35,754 bases of DNA from Thermoplasmata archaeon (GTDB taxonomy: Archaea; Thermoplasmatota; Thermoplasmata; Lutacidiplasmatales; UBA184), in the NCBI GenBank assembly GCA_022750125.1, contig JAKIWH010000003.1, forward strand, positions 5,655-41,408, given 5' to 3'. Below, piece by piece: positions 6,828 to 15,554 of the stretch. Made by a program: the position numbers and the translations under genes. The notes below the pieces were generated by a model. That model did not search any database. It worked only from the letters and a program-made list of their open reading frames with translations, and was not told the origin of the DNA. How positions within the stretch are numbered: the stretch's first letter is position 1; every line of letters starts with the position of its first letter.

Positions 6828-7661
6828 GTGGGGGACCCGGACGCCGCGCGCAAAGGAGCGGCCGCGGGTCCCGCGGGGCGTTCCGTCAGCGCCGTGATCC
6901 CCACCAAGAACGCGGGTCGTACACTCCTCGGCTGCCTAGCCTCCCTCGCGGAGCAGACTCATCCGATCAGCGAGATCATCGTCGTGGACAGCCTCTCCAC
7001 GGATGAGACGCCGAGGATCGCCTGCACGCGAGCCCGACTGATCAGTCGGCGCTGCGGTATGACGATGGGACGTCTCCTCGGCGCAGAGGCCTCGAAGGGC
7101 GACTACGTTCTGAGCCTCGACGCCGACCAGCTGCTCGACCCGCGCGCGGTCGAGCAGGCACTTGCCACGGGACGACCCGCCGTCGCGCTCGGCGAGCAGA
7201 GCACGGGTTCTGGAGTGGTTGCGTGGCTCAACGAGATCGACCGCCGCGGGATCGAGGGGAGCTGGCAAGCGAACCTCGACCCGCTGCGAGGCTCGATCCG
7301 CCCCCGGTTCTTTCGACGGGATCTCCTCCTCCGGGCGTTACGAGCGATTCCAGCAGAGCTCGTTGAGATCGAGCCCGCACCGTACTCGGAGGACAGCCTC
7401 ATCTACCTTCACACAGGCTTACAGCCTGAGGAGGTCGGCTACGTGCCTCGCGCCCTCCGGCATGTCGAAGCTCCGCTCCTCGCCTACTTGCGGAAGTGGC
7501 GGGGCTACGGGATCTCCGCGCAAGTCTATCGAGGGACTCAGTGGGAGGGCCTCGTCAATCGCCGCGGGAAACGAGGGGGGTCGCTCGGGATCCGCGCCGC
7601 CGCGATCCCCGCCCTGCTCCTCAAGGCCGTCCCGTTCGCGATAGGCTACAACTCTGGGTAA
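6828..7661 (+). CDS. Family 2 glycosyltransferase (GT-A fold)
   Basis: 277 aa, starting at GTG. SAVIPTKNAGRTLLGCLASL opens the nucleotide-sugar fold, IIVVDSLSTDET supplies the ribose/uracil-binding aspartate, and SLDADQLL is the DxD-type metal site. After about residue 195 it has the acceptor-side region seen in GT2 enzymes that build surface glycans, ending in a weakly hydrophobic segment (IPALLLKAVPFAIGY) that may touch the membrane. It is a cytoplasmic enzyme that transfers a sugar from a nucleotide donor, probably to a lipid-linked acceptor; donor and acceptor are unknown. First gene of the plus-strand glycan operon, 18 bases before the GT-C-like protein. Confidence 0.9.
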   Translation: MGDPDAARKGAAAGPAGRSVSAVIPTKNAGRTLLGCLASLAEQTHPISEIIVVDSLSTDETPRIACTRARLISRRCGMTMGRLLGAEASKGDYVLSLDADQLLDPRAVEQALATGRPAVALGEQSTGSGVVAWLNEIDRRGIEGSWQANLDPLRGSIRPRFFRRDLLLRALRAIPAELVEIEPAPYSEDSLIYLHTGLQPEEVGYVPRALRHVEAPLLAYLRKWRGYGISAQVYRGTQWEGLVNRRGKRGGSLGIRAAAIPALLLKAVPFAIGYNSG

Positions 7662-7679
7662 CCGGGGCGAACGACAGGC

Positions 7680-10600
7680 ATGGATGCTCCCAACTCGGCC
7701 GATACGCGAGAACCCAGCCCGCCGGTCGAACCTCGGGTCCTCGCGTTCGGCCGTCAGCTCCTCGCGCTAGCCCGACGGGCGGCCCGGAGAGCCGGCGGTT
7801 GGCTACAGACCCGCGAAGGTCGCGTCTTTCTCGGGTTCGCCGCGGTCGCGACGTTCATCACCCTGGTGAACTTCCGGGGACTCTTCACGGTACACTTCAT
7901 CGATAACTCCTGGCCGCAGGACCCGAGCGGCCAGCTCCGCTCTCTCGTCTACGCCTGGGGACCCGACCGGTTGGGCTACCTCAACCTACTCGGGCCGATC
8001 GCGATACCTAGCACCACCTTCGCAGCGGGGTTACAGCTGCTAGGAGCGCCGTCCGGAGTTCAGGAGATCCTGCTCCTGGTTCTCCTCCTGACGGTGGCCC
8101 TCTACTTCACTTACCGGCTGCTGGCTCGGTATGTTCTTCGGCAGGTCGAGCCGGAGCTTCGACAGCTCCTCGCCGTTGTCGGCGCGCTTCTCCTCGTGAC
8201 CAGCTTCTACGTTCAAACCGTCTACTGGTGGGACTTCCTGCCGGATGGATTCCTCCTTCTTGCGGCGGGGTCGGTCCTCCTCTACTACGCGACAGCAGCC
8301 CTTTCCGACGTGCTTGGTCAGCATCCCCAGCCGCGGGGCCGGCTCGTACTGCTGGCCGTCGCTTCGACCCTTGCGTTTAGCGTGAACATTCCGTTCAACC
8401 TCTCGCTCCTCTTTCTCGTATTCACCCTCCCGGCCCTCGCGGTGATCGCGGCTGGGCGCGCGAAATTCAGGGTCGGCCCGTGGCTCCGGTTCGAGGTTCT
8501 GCTCGCGGCTCTCGTCGCTCTCACCTCGCTCTGGTGGCTCCTTCCCTCTGCCGAGTTCGCCACCATCGCGCCGGCGTACGTCACGACCCAGTCGGTCGCC
8601 ATCGACAGCCATGCGATCTTCGTAAGCAGTACGAGCGGTATCGACCTCGTAGGCCTCCTCGAAGGACAGCTCGGCTACCCGCTCTACAACGCGGGCCACT
8701 TCGGGCTCACTTCGGCGATCCACGCCGACCTCGGCGTTCCCCTCTCCGTCCTCTTCCTGGGTGTGCTCGCGGGTGGCCTCCTGCTCTGGAAACGTCGCGA
8801 GCACCTTGCGCTCACGCTCGCGACGGGACTCATGCTCTTCCTTGCGCTCTTCGTCACCGGGGTGAACTCGCCGTTCTACCCCGTAGTCTTCGGCTTCCTG
8901 TTCCAGTCGCCGCTCCTCCTCACGTCGCTCCGGACGCCGTTCGTGGCGTTCGGGCTCGCCTTCGAGGAGTTTTGGGTCTGCGCGATGTGTCTCGGTGCGA
9001 GTTCCTGCTACGGATGGCTGCGCGGTCAACTTGATCGGCCCGTCGGCGAAGTCGCGGCGTCGCCGCCGACACACCGCTCGATCCGCGCGCTCCGGTCCCG
9101 GGCGCCACGTCTTCTCGGTCCAGTGCTGATCGGCCTCCTACTGCTTGTTCCGGCCGCAACGCTCGCTCCGGGCGCCTGGGCGGGAGACGCCGTTCCCGTT
9201 GCGCCGTACCAGGCCCGCATGGAGGTGGCCCCGTACGAGGCCTCGGTTGCCTCCTTCCTTCGCGGGCACCTCGACGGTCGAGTAGCCATGCTGTACCCTG
9301 GGGGGTTCCTCGAGCAGAATTGGACCCACGGGTACGACGGCTACGACGTGCTTCCTTCCCTGCTCCCCGGGGAGCTCCTGATCGACAACTACCGGGAGGG
9401 GTTTGTGGCCACCAACAACTCCCTGCTCACTCTCGCGTACTCGACCCTCGACAACGGCAATCCTCGTTCGGCCGGATTCGGCACTCTCCTCGCCCGGCTG
9501 GGCGTCGCCTACCTCGTCGTTGAGGGGGACGTCGGAGGAAACTTCCCGTTCGGACAGAGCACGCCTCCGAACTACGCGGCGCTGCTCGGGTCGTTGAACG
9601 CCTCGGTGAACCTGAGCCTCGCGGCGACCTTTGGCCCCGACTACGTCTACGGCGTCGCCTCCCCGCGGGGACTTGTCTCCCTCGTCGACTCGACGGTCTC
9701 CGAAGCGGGGCTCGTCCAGGCCGAGGTCCAGCCGAGCCTGGACCTCACCCGAGCCTACTTCAACGCAACACGAATCGTGACCACCTCGGTTCCGTTTCCG
9801 CCGGTCGCCGCCCGCTGGCAGAACGGTATCAACTTCACGGCGGCTCCCGGGGACAAGATTCGGATCGCCGCTTCGGACGCAGAGCAGGCTCCGCCGCTGC
9901 CGGGTCCGATCACCCTCGTGAACGGCTACCCGCTCGACCTGAATGTTTCCGCCGGCGACACGCTCCTACTCAACTTCTCGACGAACGCGGCTACGGCGAT
10001 CTCCGTTTCCCTGATCGTCGCTCCCACGCTCACGGGACTTCCGCTTGGATCGGTGTACGCGGCCACGTATTCGGTGGGCGCCCCTGCCGACAACCTCGGA
10101 ACCGGCGACGCGGCGCTCGTACCGGCCTACGGGGCCAACCACTTCGTGAGTCCGGGCCATTTCACGCTGCTCTCCGACGACCTCGCCGCGACGCTACGTG
10201 GAGTGTCGAACCCCACCATCCACTTCCTCGCGATCACCCTCTGGCCCGTGAATCCGGACGGCTCCGGAAACCGCGGTGCTCCGGTTGCCGCTTGGCCCGG
10301 GAGCCAATCCGTCCAGATCTCGAGCCTCGAGCTCGGAACCAATCTGTTCCTCGGGCCGGCCCTGCTCCCTGCAGACCCGTTCGCGGGGGGATGGGCTTCC
10401 GGGACGAGTCCGGTCGACCTCCTTCCCGCAGTTACCGTCGGGCTTCGGACGAACAGCTCCCTAGCTCCGCCGCACACGCTCTTTGAGACCGGGGTGAACG
10501 GTTCGGTTGGGATGGTCTTCGGTCCCTCCGCCAAGTCGAACTGGTCCTCGCACCCGCTCGGTCCCCCCTTCGCTCCTTACGGGCCGCCGACGTACTTCTC

Positions 10601-11501
10601 CGCCAATTCCCTCGGCGTGAACGTTAGCCGCACGCCGTTTCTCACGCTCAACCTTACGAGTGCTCGGGACACAGCATTCGCGGTCGCGGTCGTGCCGGAC
10701 AGGAATCTCTCCTCCCTCTCCTCCAGCAGCTTCGCTCGCGACACCTTCTTCCTCGGCGGGGTAGGGAGCACGGCGGGGGAAGGAGATCCGCTCCTGACCC
10801 CGACCTACGGGACGCGCCACTACGACTCGAACGGGAGCTGGCTCCGCTTCACCGAGGTGCTCTCAACGCTGCTCCCAGGCGCGAGCCCGTTCGTAAACCA
10901 CCTCCTCTTCGAGCTGTTCTACGTTTCCCCCAACGGGAGCGGCGTCCGCGGCCTATCACCGGAAGCCTGGCCCGGCACCCAGACGCTGCTCCTCGGTTCC
11001 GCGGAAGCCAGTCCATACCTCGTCGACGGTAGCCCGCCGACCGGACCGCTTCCTTCGCTCATGGGGATCCCGTTCGCGGCAGCCGTACCGGGAGGACTTC
11101 CGCTCGACGCCGCGAGTCTCGCAGGGCCTCCAGCGAGCTTCGATCGGAACGTGAGCCTCACCTACAGCTATCCCTCGCCGACGAACTTCAAGGTCCGCCT
11201 CTCGACGACCGACCCGAGCTCCCCGAAGCTGGAGGTGCTGGTCGAGCTCGCGCAGACGTACTTCGGCGGCTGGCAACTGGAGAACCTGCACGGGATCGTT
11301 TCGTGGAGCCAGGTGCGCCTCGACGGCGCCCTCGATGGTTTCCTGGTCGAGCTCGCGCCGGGTGCCGTGACGGCGAGCTTCGACATCACCTTCCTTCCGC
11401 AGACGCTCTACACGGTCTCGCTCGTGCTGGGACTGCTCGTCCCCGCCTCGATCGGCGTGTACCAGTGGCTCGTCCCCCTCGTCCGGAGGCGGCTCCGTTG
11501 A
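7680..11501 (+). CDS. Giant GT-C-like membrane glycosyltransferase with large extracellular domain
   Basis: 1273 aa. A basic N-terminal segment is followed by about ten membrane helices between residues 48 and 500. The first outside loop carries the acidic motif DNSWPQDP (Asp75, Asp81), the usual place for the catalytic acid of GT-C enzymes that use polyprenyl-phosphate sugars. A long outside portion (about 500-1240) is rich in N-x-S/T, and the chain ends with one more helix and a basic tail. The segment with YREGFVATNNS and GVAYLVVEGD resembles the post-membrane region of AftD-like (DUF3367) and YfhO-type proteins. Two related beta-rich modules follow, each with a YGxxH motif and then GSGxRG and AWPGxQ. 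Likely role: adding sugars to a surface glycan outside the membrane. The family assignment is from pattern, not alignment. Confidence 0.75.
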   Translation: MDAPNSADTREPSPPVEPRVLAFGRQLLALARRAARRAGGWLQTREGRVFLGFAAVATFITLVNFRGLFTVHFIDNSWPQDPSGQLRSLVYAWGPDRLGYLNLLGPIAIPSTTFAAGLQLLGAPSGVQEILLLVLLLTVALYFTYRLLARYVLRQVEPELRQLLAVVGALLLVTSFYVQTVYWWDFLPDGFLLLAAGSVLLYYATAALSDVLGQHPQPRGRLVLLAVASTLAFSVNIPFNLSLLFLVFTLPALAVIAAGRAKFRVGPWLRFEVLLAALVALTSLWWLLPSAEFATIAPAYVTTQSVAIDSHAIFVSSTSGIDLVGLLEGQLGYPLYNAGHFGLTSAIHADLGVPLSVLFLGVLAGGLLLWKRREHLALTLATGLMLFLALFVTGVNSPFYPVVFGFLFQSPLLLTSLRTPFVAFGLAFEEFWVCAMCLGASSCYGWLRGQLDRPVGEVAASPPTHRSIRALRSRAPRLLGPVLIGLLLLVPAATLAPGAWAGDAVPVAPYQARMEVAPYEASVASFLRGHLDGRVAMLYPGGFLEQNWTHGYDGYDVLPSLLPGELLIDNYREGFVATNNSLLTLAYSTLDNGNPRSAGFGTLLARLGVAYLVVEGDVGGNFPFGQSTPPNYAALLGSLNASVNLSLAATFGPDYVYGVASPRGLVSLVDSTVSEAGLVQAEVQPSLDLTRAYFNATRIVTTSVPFPPVAARWQNGINFTAAPGDKIRIAASDAEQAPPLPGPITLVNGYPLDLNVSAGDTLLLNFSTNAATAISVSLIVAPTLTGLPLGSVYAATYSVGAPADNLGTGDAALVPAYGANHFVSPGHFTLLSDDLAATLRGVSNPTIHFLAITLWPVNPDGSGNRGAPVAAWPGSQSVQISSLELGTNLFLGPALLPADPFAGGWASGTSPVDLLPAVTVGLRTNSSLAPPHTLFETGVNGSVGMVFGPSAKSNWSSHPLGPPFAPYGPPTYFSANSLGVNVSRTPFLTLNLTSARDTAFAVAVVPDRNLSSLSSSSFARDTFFLGGVGSTAGEGDPLLTPTYGTRHYDSNGSWLRFTEVLSTLLPGASPFVNHLLFELFYVSPNGSGVRGLSPEAWPGTQTLLLGSAEASPYLVDGSPPTGPLPSLMGIPFAAAVPGGLPLDAASLAGPPASFDRNVSLTYSYPSPTNFKVRLSTTDPSSPKLEVLVELAQTYFGGWQLENLHGIVSWSQVRLDGALDGFLVELAPGAVTASFDITFLPQTLYTVSLVLGLLVPASIGVYQWLVPLVRRRLR
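10119..10986 (+). repeat. Internal module duplication in the GT-C-like protein
   Basis: The coding segments around 10119-10310 (PAYGANHF, later NPDGSGNRG and AWPGSQS) and 10799-10986 (PTYGTRHY, later SPNGSGVRG and AWPGTQT) are diverged copies about 680 bases apart. They mark two homologous beta-rich extracellular domains in tandem. Confidence 0.6.
11485..11489 (+). promoter_or_regulatory. Ribosome binding site that fixes the GT4 start
   Basis: GGAGG lies eight bases before a TTG at 11498 that overlaps the preceding stop as TTGA. This places the start of the next gene here, not at the far upstream ATG at 11303 inside the previous gene. Confidence 0.65.
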
Positions 11502-12751
11502 GGGACGGAAGCGGATCCAAGCCACGACTTCTCGTCCTGTACCCTGCGGGCCTCCCCCACTACGCGGACCGTGAGCTCCTCGCACTGCTGCCTCGGTTCG
11601 ACACGACCTTCGTGGTGCCCGAGGATTCGTCCCGTGAGCAGTTTACGACCCCTCCCGCGCTCATCCTTCCCGCACGGTACCGCCGCGTCCCCGGTCTCGC
11701 CCCGTTCAACGCGACCGTCGCCGGGGGACTCCCCGACCTCGAAACACTGATCGACAGGACCGAGCCCGACCTTGTCGCGACGTACGAACTCTTCAGCGCT
11801 CTAACCCACCAAGTGACGAAGACTCCCCACAGGTCCAGATTCTTCCACCTCGTCGTGAGCTACGAAACGACCCGCGCACCGGACGGAGCCTGGGGTCACT
11901 ACCCGCTCGCTCGGCGCTGGGCGAAGGACGCGGTCCGGCACGCCGACCTCCTCCTCGTCCACACCGAGCGCGCTCGGGATGCGCTTCGCGAGTTCGGAGC
12001 CCCTCCCGAAAAGCTCTGGCTCAATCCCCCCGGCATCTACGTCCGTGACTCGGTACCGGCCCGAGGCGCTCCTCGGGTACCAGGTCCCCTGCGGGCGCTC
12101 TTCGTGGGCGGACTTCGTCGAAACAAGGGGGTGCTGAGCCTCCTGGCAGCGATCCGGGAGCTCGCCTCGGTGCACGCGGAGTTTCGGTTCGTGGGCGACG
12201 GACCGCTCGAGGGAAAGCTACGAGCTGCGGCACGAGCCGATCCGAGAATCCTCGTGGAGGGACGGCTCAGCGAGACGGAGAAGCAGGTTCGCCTCGACAC
12301 CGCGGACCTCTTCGTGTATCCGAGCGAGGACCTGCGCCTCGGACCGTGGATCCGCTGGGAGGAGCAGACGGCCACGAGCGTCCTTGAGGCGATGGAAGCC
12401 GGACTTCCGGCCCTCGGAACCTCGTCCGGCGCGCTCCCCGAGATCATCGGAGACCCCACGATGGTCGTCCCCCAGCACTCCCCGGCGGCGCTCGCCGGTC
12501 GCCTCCGGGAGCTCCTATCGGATCCTCCCGAGCTCGGACGGCGGGGGCGCGGTTGCCGGGAGCGGGCCCGCACCAGGTTCAACCTCCGGCTCGCCGCTGT
12601 TCGGGCGGACGAGGAGCTCTTCCGGAGGTGGGGGACTGCCCGTTCGGCTCCGCGAGGTCGAGAAGCGGCGCCCTCCCCGGACCCGGGGCCCGCGGTTCCC
12701 CGCGCCACGACGGGGGGCCACCGACGCGCCGAGCTGACGGAGCAGGAATGA
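11498..12751 (+). CDS. Family 4 glycosyltransferase (GT-B fold)
   Basis: 417 aa from a TTG start with a good GGAGG. The N-terminal Rossmann half starts KPRLLVLYPAGLPHY. The donor-binding half has LFVGGLRRNKGVLSLLAAI, FRFVGDGPLEGKL, VEGRLSETEKQ and DLFVYPSED. A Glu-rich E-x7-E-type motif follows in WEEQTATSVLEAMEAGLPAL, with SSGALPEII after it. These are the normal marks of retaining GT4 enzymes that use nucleotide sugars in the cytoplasm. After about residue 385 the chain is an unstructured, Pro/Arg-rich tail. It overlaps the stop of the GT-C-like gene by four bases and its own stop overlaps the next ATG by four, so the operon is tightly coupled. Confidence 0.9.
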   Translation: MRDGSGSKPRLLVLYPAGLPHYADRELLALLPRFDTTFVVPEDSSREQFTTPPALILPARYRRVPGLAPFNATVAGGLPDLETLIDRTEPDLVATYELFSALTHQVTKTPHRSRFFHLVVSYETTRAPDGAWGHYPLARRWAKDAVRHADLLLVHTERARDALREFGAPPEKLWLNPPGIYVRDSVPARGAPRVPGPLRALFVGGLRRNKGVLSLLAAIRELASVHAEFRFVGDGPLEGKLRAAARADPRILVEGRLSETEKQVRLDTADLFVYPSEDLRLGPWIRWEEQTATSVLEAMEAGLPALGTSSGALPEIIGDPTMVVPQHSPAALAGRLRELLSDPPELGRRGRGCRERARTRFNLRLAAVRADEELFRRWGTARSAPRGREAAPSPDPGPAVPRATTGGHRRAELTEQE

Positions 12752-13473
12752 GAGACGCCGAGGCGATGGCCTATCGTCTACTCCACGAGACCGGCCTTCT
12801 CCGCCCCGCAACGCGGCTTCTCGCCTCCCCGGCCCTCTGGCGAGCGAGCGGGCTCCTCGAGGCTGCCGCGCTGTTTGCGACCGGCGGTTCGGCGGGTAGC
12901 ATCCAGGAGTACGTTCAGAGCATGGAGGCACGATGGACTCCCTTCGGGCGGTGGTTCACCGACGCTCCCCGCGTCCTCGACTTTGGAACGGGCCTAGGCG
13001 GAAACCTGCTCGGACTCCGTGCCCGTGTCGGGAGCGGGCTCGGGATTGACGTCAATCCGTTCTACATCACCCGCGCCCGTCGGCTCGCCGAGAGGTACGG
13101 TGCCCGTCAGCTGCGTTTCGAAGCGTACGATGGGGTCCACCTTCCGCTCGAGCCCCCGTACGACGTCATCCTCTCCACGGGCACGTTCGAGCGACTTTCC
13201 AAGCCGGCGGTGAGGCGGTACGCGGGACTCCTAGCGGCCGCGCTCGCCCCTCGGGGACGTTTCATCGCGTACTTCCTGACCACGAGCGCGCGGGAGCGGG
13301 GGTTCGGGAGGCTCCTCGGCCAGGAATCGTACGTCTTCTGGGAGGAGTCGGAGCTCGATTCGCTCGTCCGGTCGAGCGGGCTCAAGCTCGAGGAGCGGAT
13401 CGCCCGGTTCCCGACGAGCGGGGACGTGCTGGTGATGCGTCCCGCCGGCTCAGGCCCGCACGCGGCGCCGTAG
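12748..13473 (+). CDS. SAM-dependent methyltransferase, class I
   Basis: 241 aa. Start ATG overlaps the upstream TGA (ATGA), with GGAG just upstream. Motif I is VLDFGTGLGGNLLGL, the acidic end of strand 2 is GLGIDVNPFYI, then YDVILSTGTFERL for motif II and a post-motif APRGRFIAYFL. It resembles methyltransferases found in glycan clusters, so methylation of a sugar or of the glycan end is the likely role (inferred from the operon). The N-terminal 70 residues are helical and may dock to a partner. The last 24 bases overlap the 3' end of the convergent methyltransferase gene. Confidence 0.88.
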   Translation: MRDAEAMAYRLLHETGLLRPATRLLASPALWRASGLLEAAALFATGGSAGSIQEYVQSMEARWTPFGRWFTDAPRVLDFGTGLGGNLLGLRARVGSGLGIDVNPFYITRARRLAERYGARQLRFEAYDGVHLPLEPPYDVILSTGTFERLSKPAVRRYAGLLAAALAPRGRFIAYFLTTSARERGFGRLLGQESYVFWEESELDSLVRSSGLKLEERIARFPTSGDVLVMRPAGSGPHAAP

Positions 13474-14223
13474 AAGGCCACGCCGCCCGGGGGTGAGCCC
13501 GCCGACCGCCTCCAAGGCGACGCCGGTCGCAAAGGTGCTGAACGCTGAGTTCCAGGTCACGTCGTCGGCGTAGAGGAACCCTCCCGCACAGAGGTGCGGC
13601 CAGGCCGCCTCAAACTCGAACCGCATCGTTTCCATCGAGTGCTCGCTGTCGTGGAAAAAGAGCCCGACCTCGCCGAGTCGTGCGAGGAGCCCGGGGAGGA
13701 GCTCGTCGCTCCGTCCGAGCTGGAGCTCCCAACTGGGTCGGAGCTCCTCCGGAACGAGCCACCCCGGTGCGAGCTCCTTCGGAAGGAACACGCGCTCGCG
13801 CCGGCCGTCGCTGTTGAGGTAGCCTCCCGCGCTCCGGCTCGGGAGGTCGATCGAGTAGAGCCGCCCCGAGCCGTTTCTCCGAAGTGCCTCAAGAATGATC
13901 GTCGAGGAGAGTCCGGAGGCCACGCCGGTCTCTACCACGACGTGAGGGCGCGCGCTCCGTACGAGCAGATAGATCTCCTGGTTCGCGAGGCTTGGCCCCC
14001 AGCCGGTCAAGAGCCTCTCCGCGAGACTCGCACCCTTGAGCCCGGCCCCCATTCGAGCCGGGTCGCCGGAGTACGCCTGCGCGAGGCGGTTCGCGAGCGA
14101 GCGAAACAGCTCGCTGCCCCGAGCAAACTCTCGCAGATGCTCGCGCTGGCGGGCGCGGTCGATGCCCAGGACCGATTCGTAGAAGCTGGAACGTCCGAGA
14201 TATCCCGCGAGCCTCCCTCCCAT
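13450..14223 (-). CDS. SAM-dependent methyltransferase, CmcI / Methyltransf_24-like
   Basis: 257 aa. The ATG at 14223 is preceded on its strand by GGGAGG about six bases upstream. VVVETGVASGLSSTIILEAL is motif I, LYSIDLPS carries the acidic residue of strand 2, and GLFFHDSEHSMETMRFEFE is the metal-linked HDxxH-type segment typical of CmcI-like O-methyltransferases from glycan and antibiotic clusters. GGFLYADDVTWN follows. It is the last gene of the three-gene minus operon, 14 bases after the GT4. Likely methylates a hydroxyl of the surface glycan; the substrate is unknown. Confidence 0.85.
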   Translation of the reverse strand: MGGRLAGYLGRSSFYESVLGIDRARQREHLREFARGSELFRSLANRLAQAYSGDPARMGAGLKGASLAERLLTGWGPSLANQEIYLLVRSARPHVVVETGVASGLSSTIILEALRRNGSGRLYSIDLPSRSAGGYLNSDGRRERVFLPKELAPGWLVPEELRPSWELQLGRSDELLPGLLARLGEVGLFFHDSEHSMETMRFEFEAAWPHLCAGGFLYADDVTWNSAFSTFATGVALEAVGGLTPGRRGLLRRRVRA

Positions 14224-14237
14224 GAAACCTCCCGGAG

Positions 14238-15509
14238 CTACGTGGCGGCGGGGGCCGGCTCCACCCCTGCCACCCGCCGAAACTCCGACTCGAGTCGATC
14301 GACGATCTCCTCCCAACGGTACTGGGCGGCTCGGAGCCTGCCTGCGATCCCGAGCCTTCGACAGAGCTCCGTGTCCTCGAGCAGCCGTGAGAGCTGGTCG
14401 GCGAGCCTCTGGCGATCCCCCACGGGGTAGTAGAGTCCCTCGACTCCGTCGTCCACGAACTCCGAAACCCCGAACACTTCCGGGTACTTGGGTACGGCAA
14501 CAACGGCGGGAAGGCCGTGAGCGAGTCCTTCGAGGGCGGCGAGCGAGAATCCCTCGCGCTCGGAGGGGAGGACGAGGACCCGACTCGACCGCAGGGTCTC
14601 GTTGCGGAACGCGGGAGAGGCGAAACCCGGGAGCTCCACCTGGGACTCCAGGCCAAGGCGTCGAACCAGCTTCCGGCTCGGTTCGAGCCGTGGACCCGAG
14701 CCGAGCAGCACCGCGCGACCGACCCAACCGTGCTGCGCTCGAAGGAGGCCTAGCGCGCCGATGAAGTCCTCCGGCCGTTTCTCCCGGACCATTCGACCCA
14801 CATACGCGAAGTCGAACCGGGGCTCTGCGACGGGCGCGGCGGTGCGGCCGGTGGACGCGACGGGAGTCTCCGGGGCGAGAGGGATCACGCTCAACCGACC
14901 GGGGTCCGCGCCGAAGTTCCTCTCAAGACTCTGGGCCGTCACTCGCGAGATGGCGATCACCCAATCCGAATCGCGGACGCCCTTTCGCAGGAGGCGGGCG
15001 ATCACGTGGGTCATCGAGGAGCCGAGCGGTCCCCGCCAGTAGGGGTAATCGAGCCACGCCTCGCATACATCGATGGCGAGAACGCATCCCAACTCCCTCG
15101 CCCAACGATCGACGCTCCGAAGGTGGAGGTAGGGGATCGCCTCAACGATCACGAGGTCCGGCTTCCAGGCCACGAGCCCTGGGGGCGGATGGCGGAGCGC
15201 GAGAGCGAACCGGAGCCCGTGGAGGAGACTTCGTTGGCCCGAGTGCTGGGCTTGGAAGGTCAGAGACGAACACCGAACGAACTGTACACCCTCCCGCTGG
15301 ACCGAGGCCACCGGCAGCGATGTGTACACTCGGACGTCGTGGGACACGGCGAGGCCCTGAGCGAGCGCGAGAACGCGGTGCTCGTATCCGCCGGTGAACC
15401 ATGGCTCACATTTGTCCACGATGAACGCCATTCGGAGCTTCCGATCGGCGAAGAGGGGTGGGGAGCCTCGATAGCGAGAGACCTTCGGACCAGCGGCGCC
15501 CCCGATCAC
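14238..15509 (-). CDS. Family 4 glycosyltransferase (GT-B fold), minus operon
   Basis: 423 aa from the GTG at 15509; an ATG at 15431 (MAFIVDKCEPWFTGGYEHRV) is where the fold actually begins and may be the true start. GGYEHRVLALA is the N-terminal acceptor-domain motif, FAYVGRMVREKRPEDFI begins the donor domain, then LLGSGPRLE, VELPGFA, and the catalytic ExxxxxxxE region SEREGFSLAALEGLAHGLPAV, followed by VDDGVEGLYYPVGD. Cytoplasmic retaining glycosyltransferase. It differs in sequence from the GT4 at 11498, so the two are not a recent duplication. It lies between the sulfatase-fold gene (45-base gap) and the methyltransferase (14-base gap). Confidence 0.92.
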   Translation of the reverse strand: MIGGAAGPKVSRYRGSPPLFADRKLRMAFIVDKCEPWFTGGYEHRVLALAQGLAVSHDVRVYTSLPVASVQREGVQFVRCSSLTFQAQHSGQRSLLHGLRFALALRHPPPGLVAWKPDLVIVEAIPYLHLRSVDRWARELGCVLAIDVCEAWLDYPYWRGPLGSSMTHVIARLLRKGVRDSDWVIAISRVTAQSLERNFGADPGRLSVIPLAPETPVASTGRTAAPVAEPRFDFAYVGRMVREKRPEDFIGALGLLRAQHGWVGRAVLLGSGPRLEPSRKLVRRLGLESQVELPGFASPAFRNETLRSSRVLVLPSEREGFSLAALEGLAHGLPAVVAVPKYPEVFGVSEFVDDGVEGLYYPVGDRQRLADQLSRLLEDTELCRRLGIAGRLRAAQYRWEEIVDRLESEFRRVAGVEPAPAAT

Positions 15510-15554
15510 TAGCGTGCCTCTACCACCGCTCGGATGGGACGGCCCACAGGGTCG

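Noticed and set aside
8040-9074. 344-aa minus-strand ORF opposite the GT-C-like gene
   Set aside because: Almost entirely Glu/Arg/Asp/Gly, the usual antisense shadow of a hydrophobic high-GC gene.
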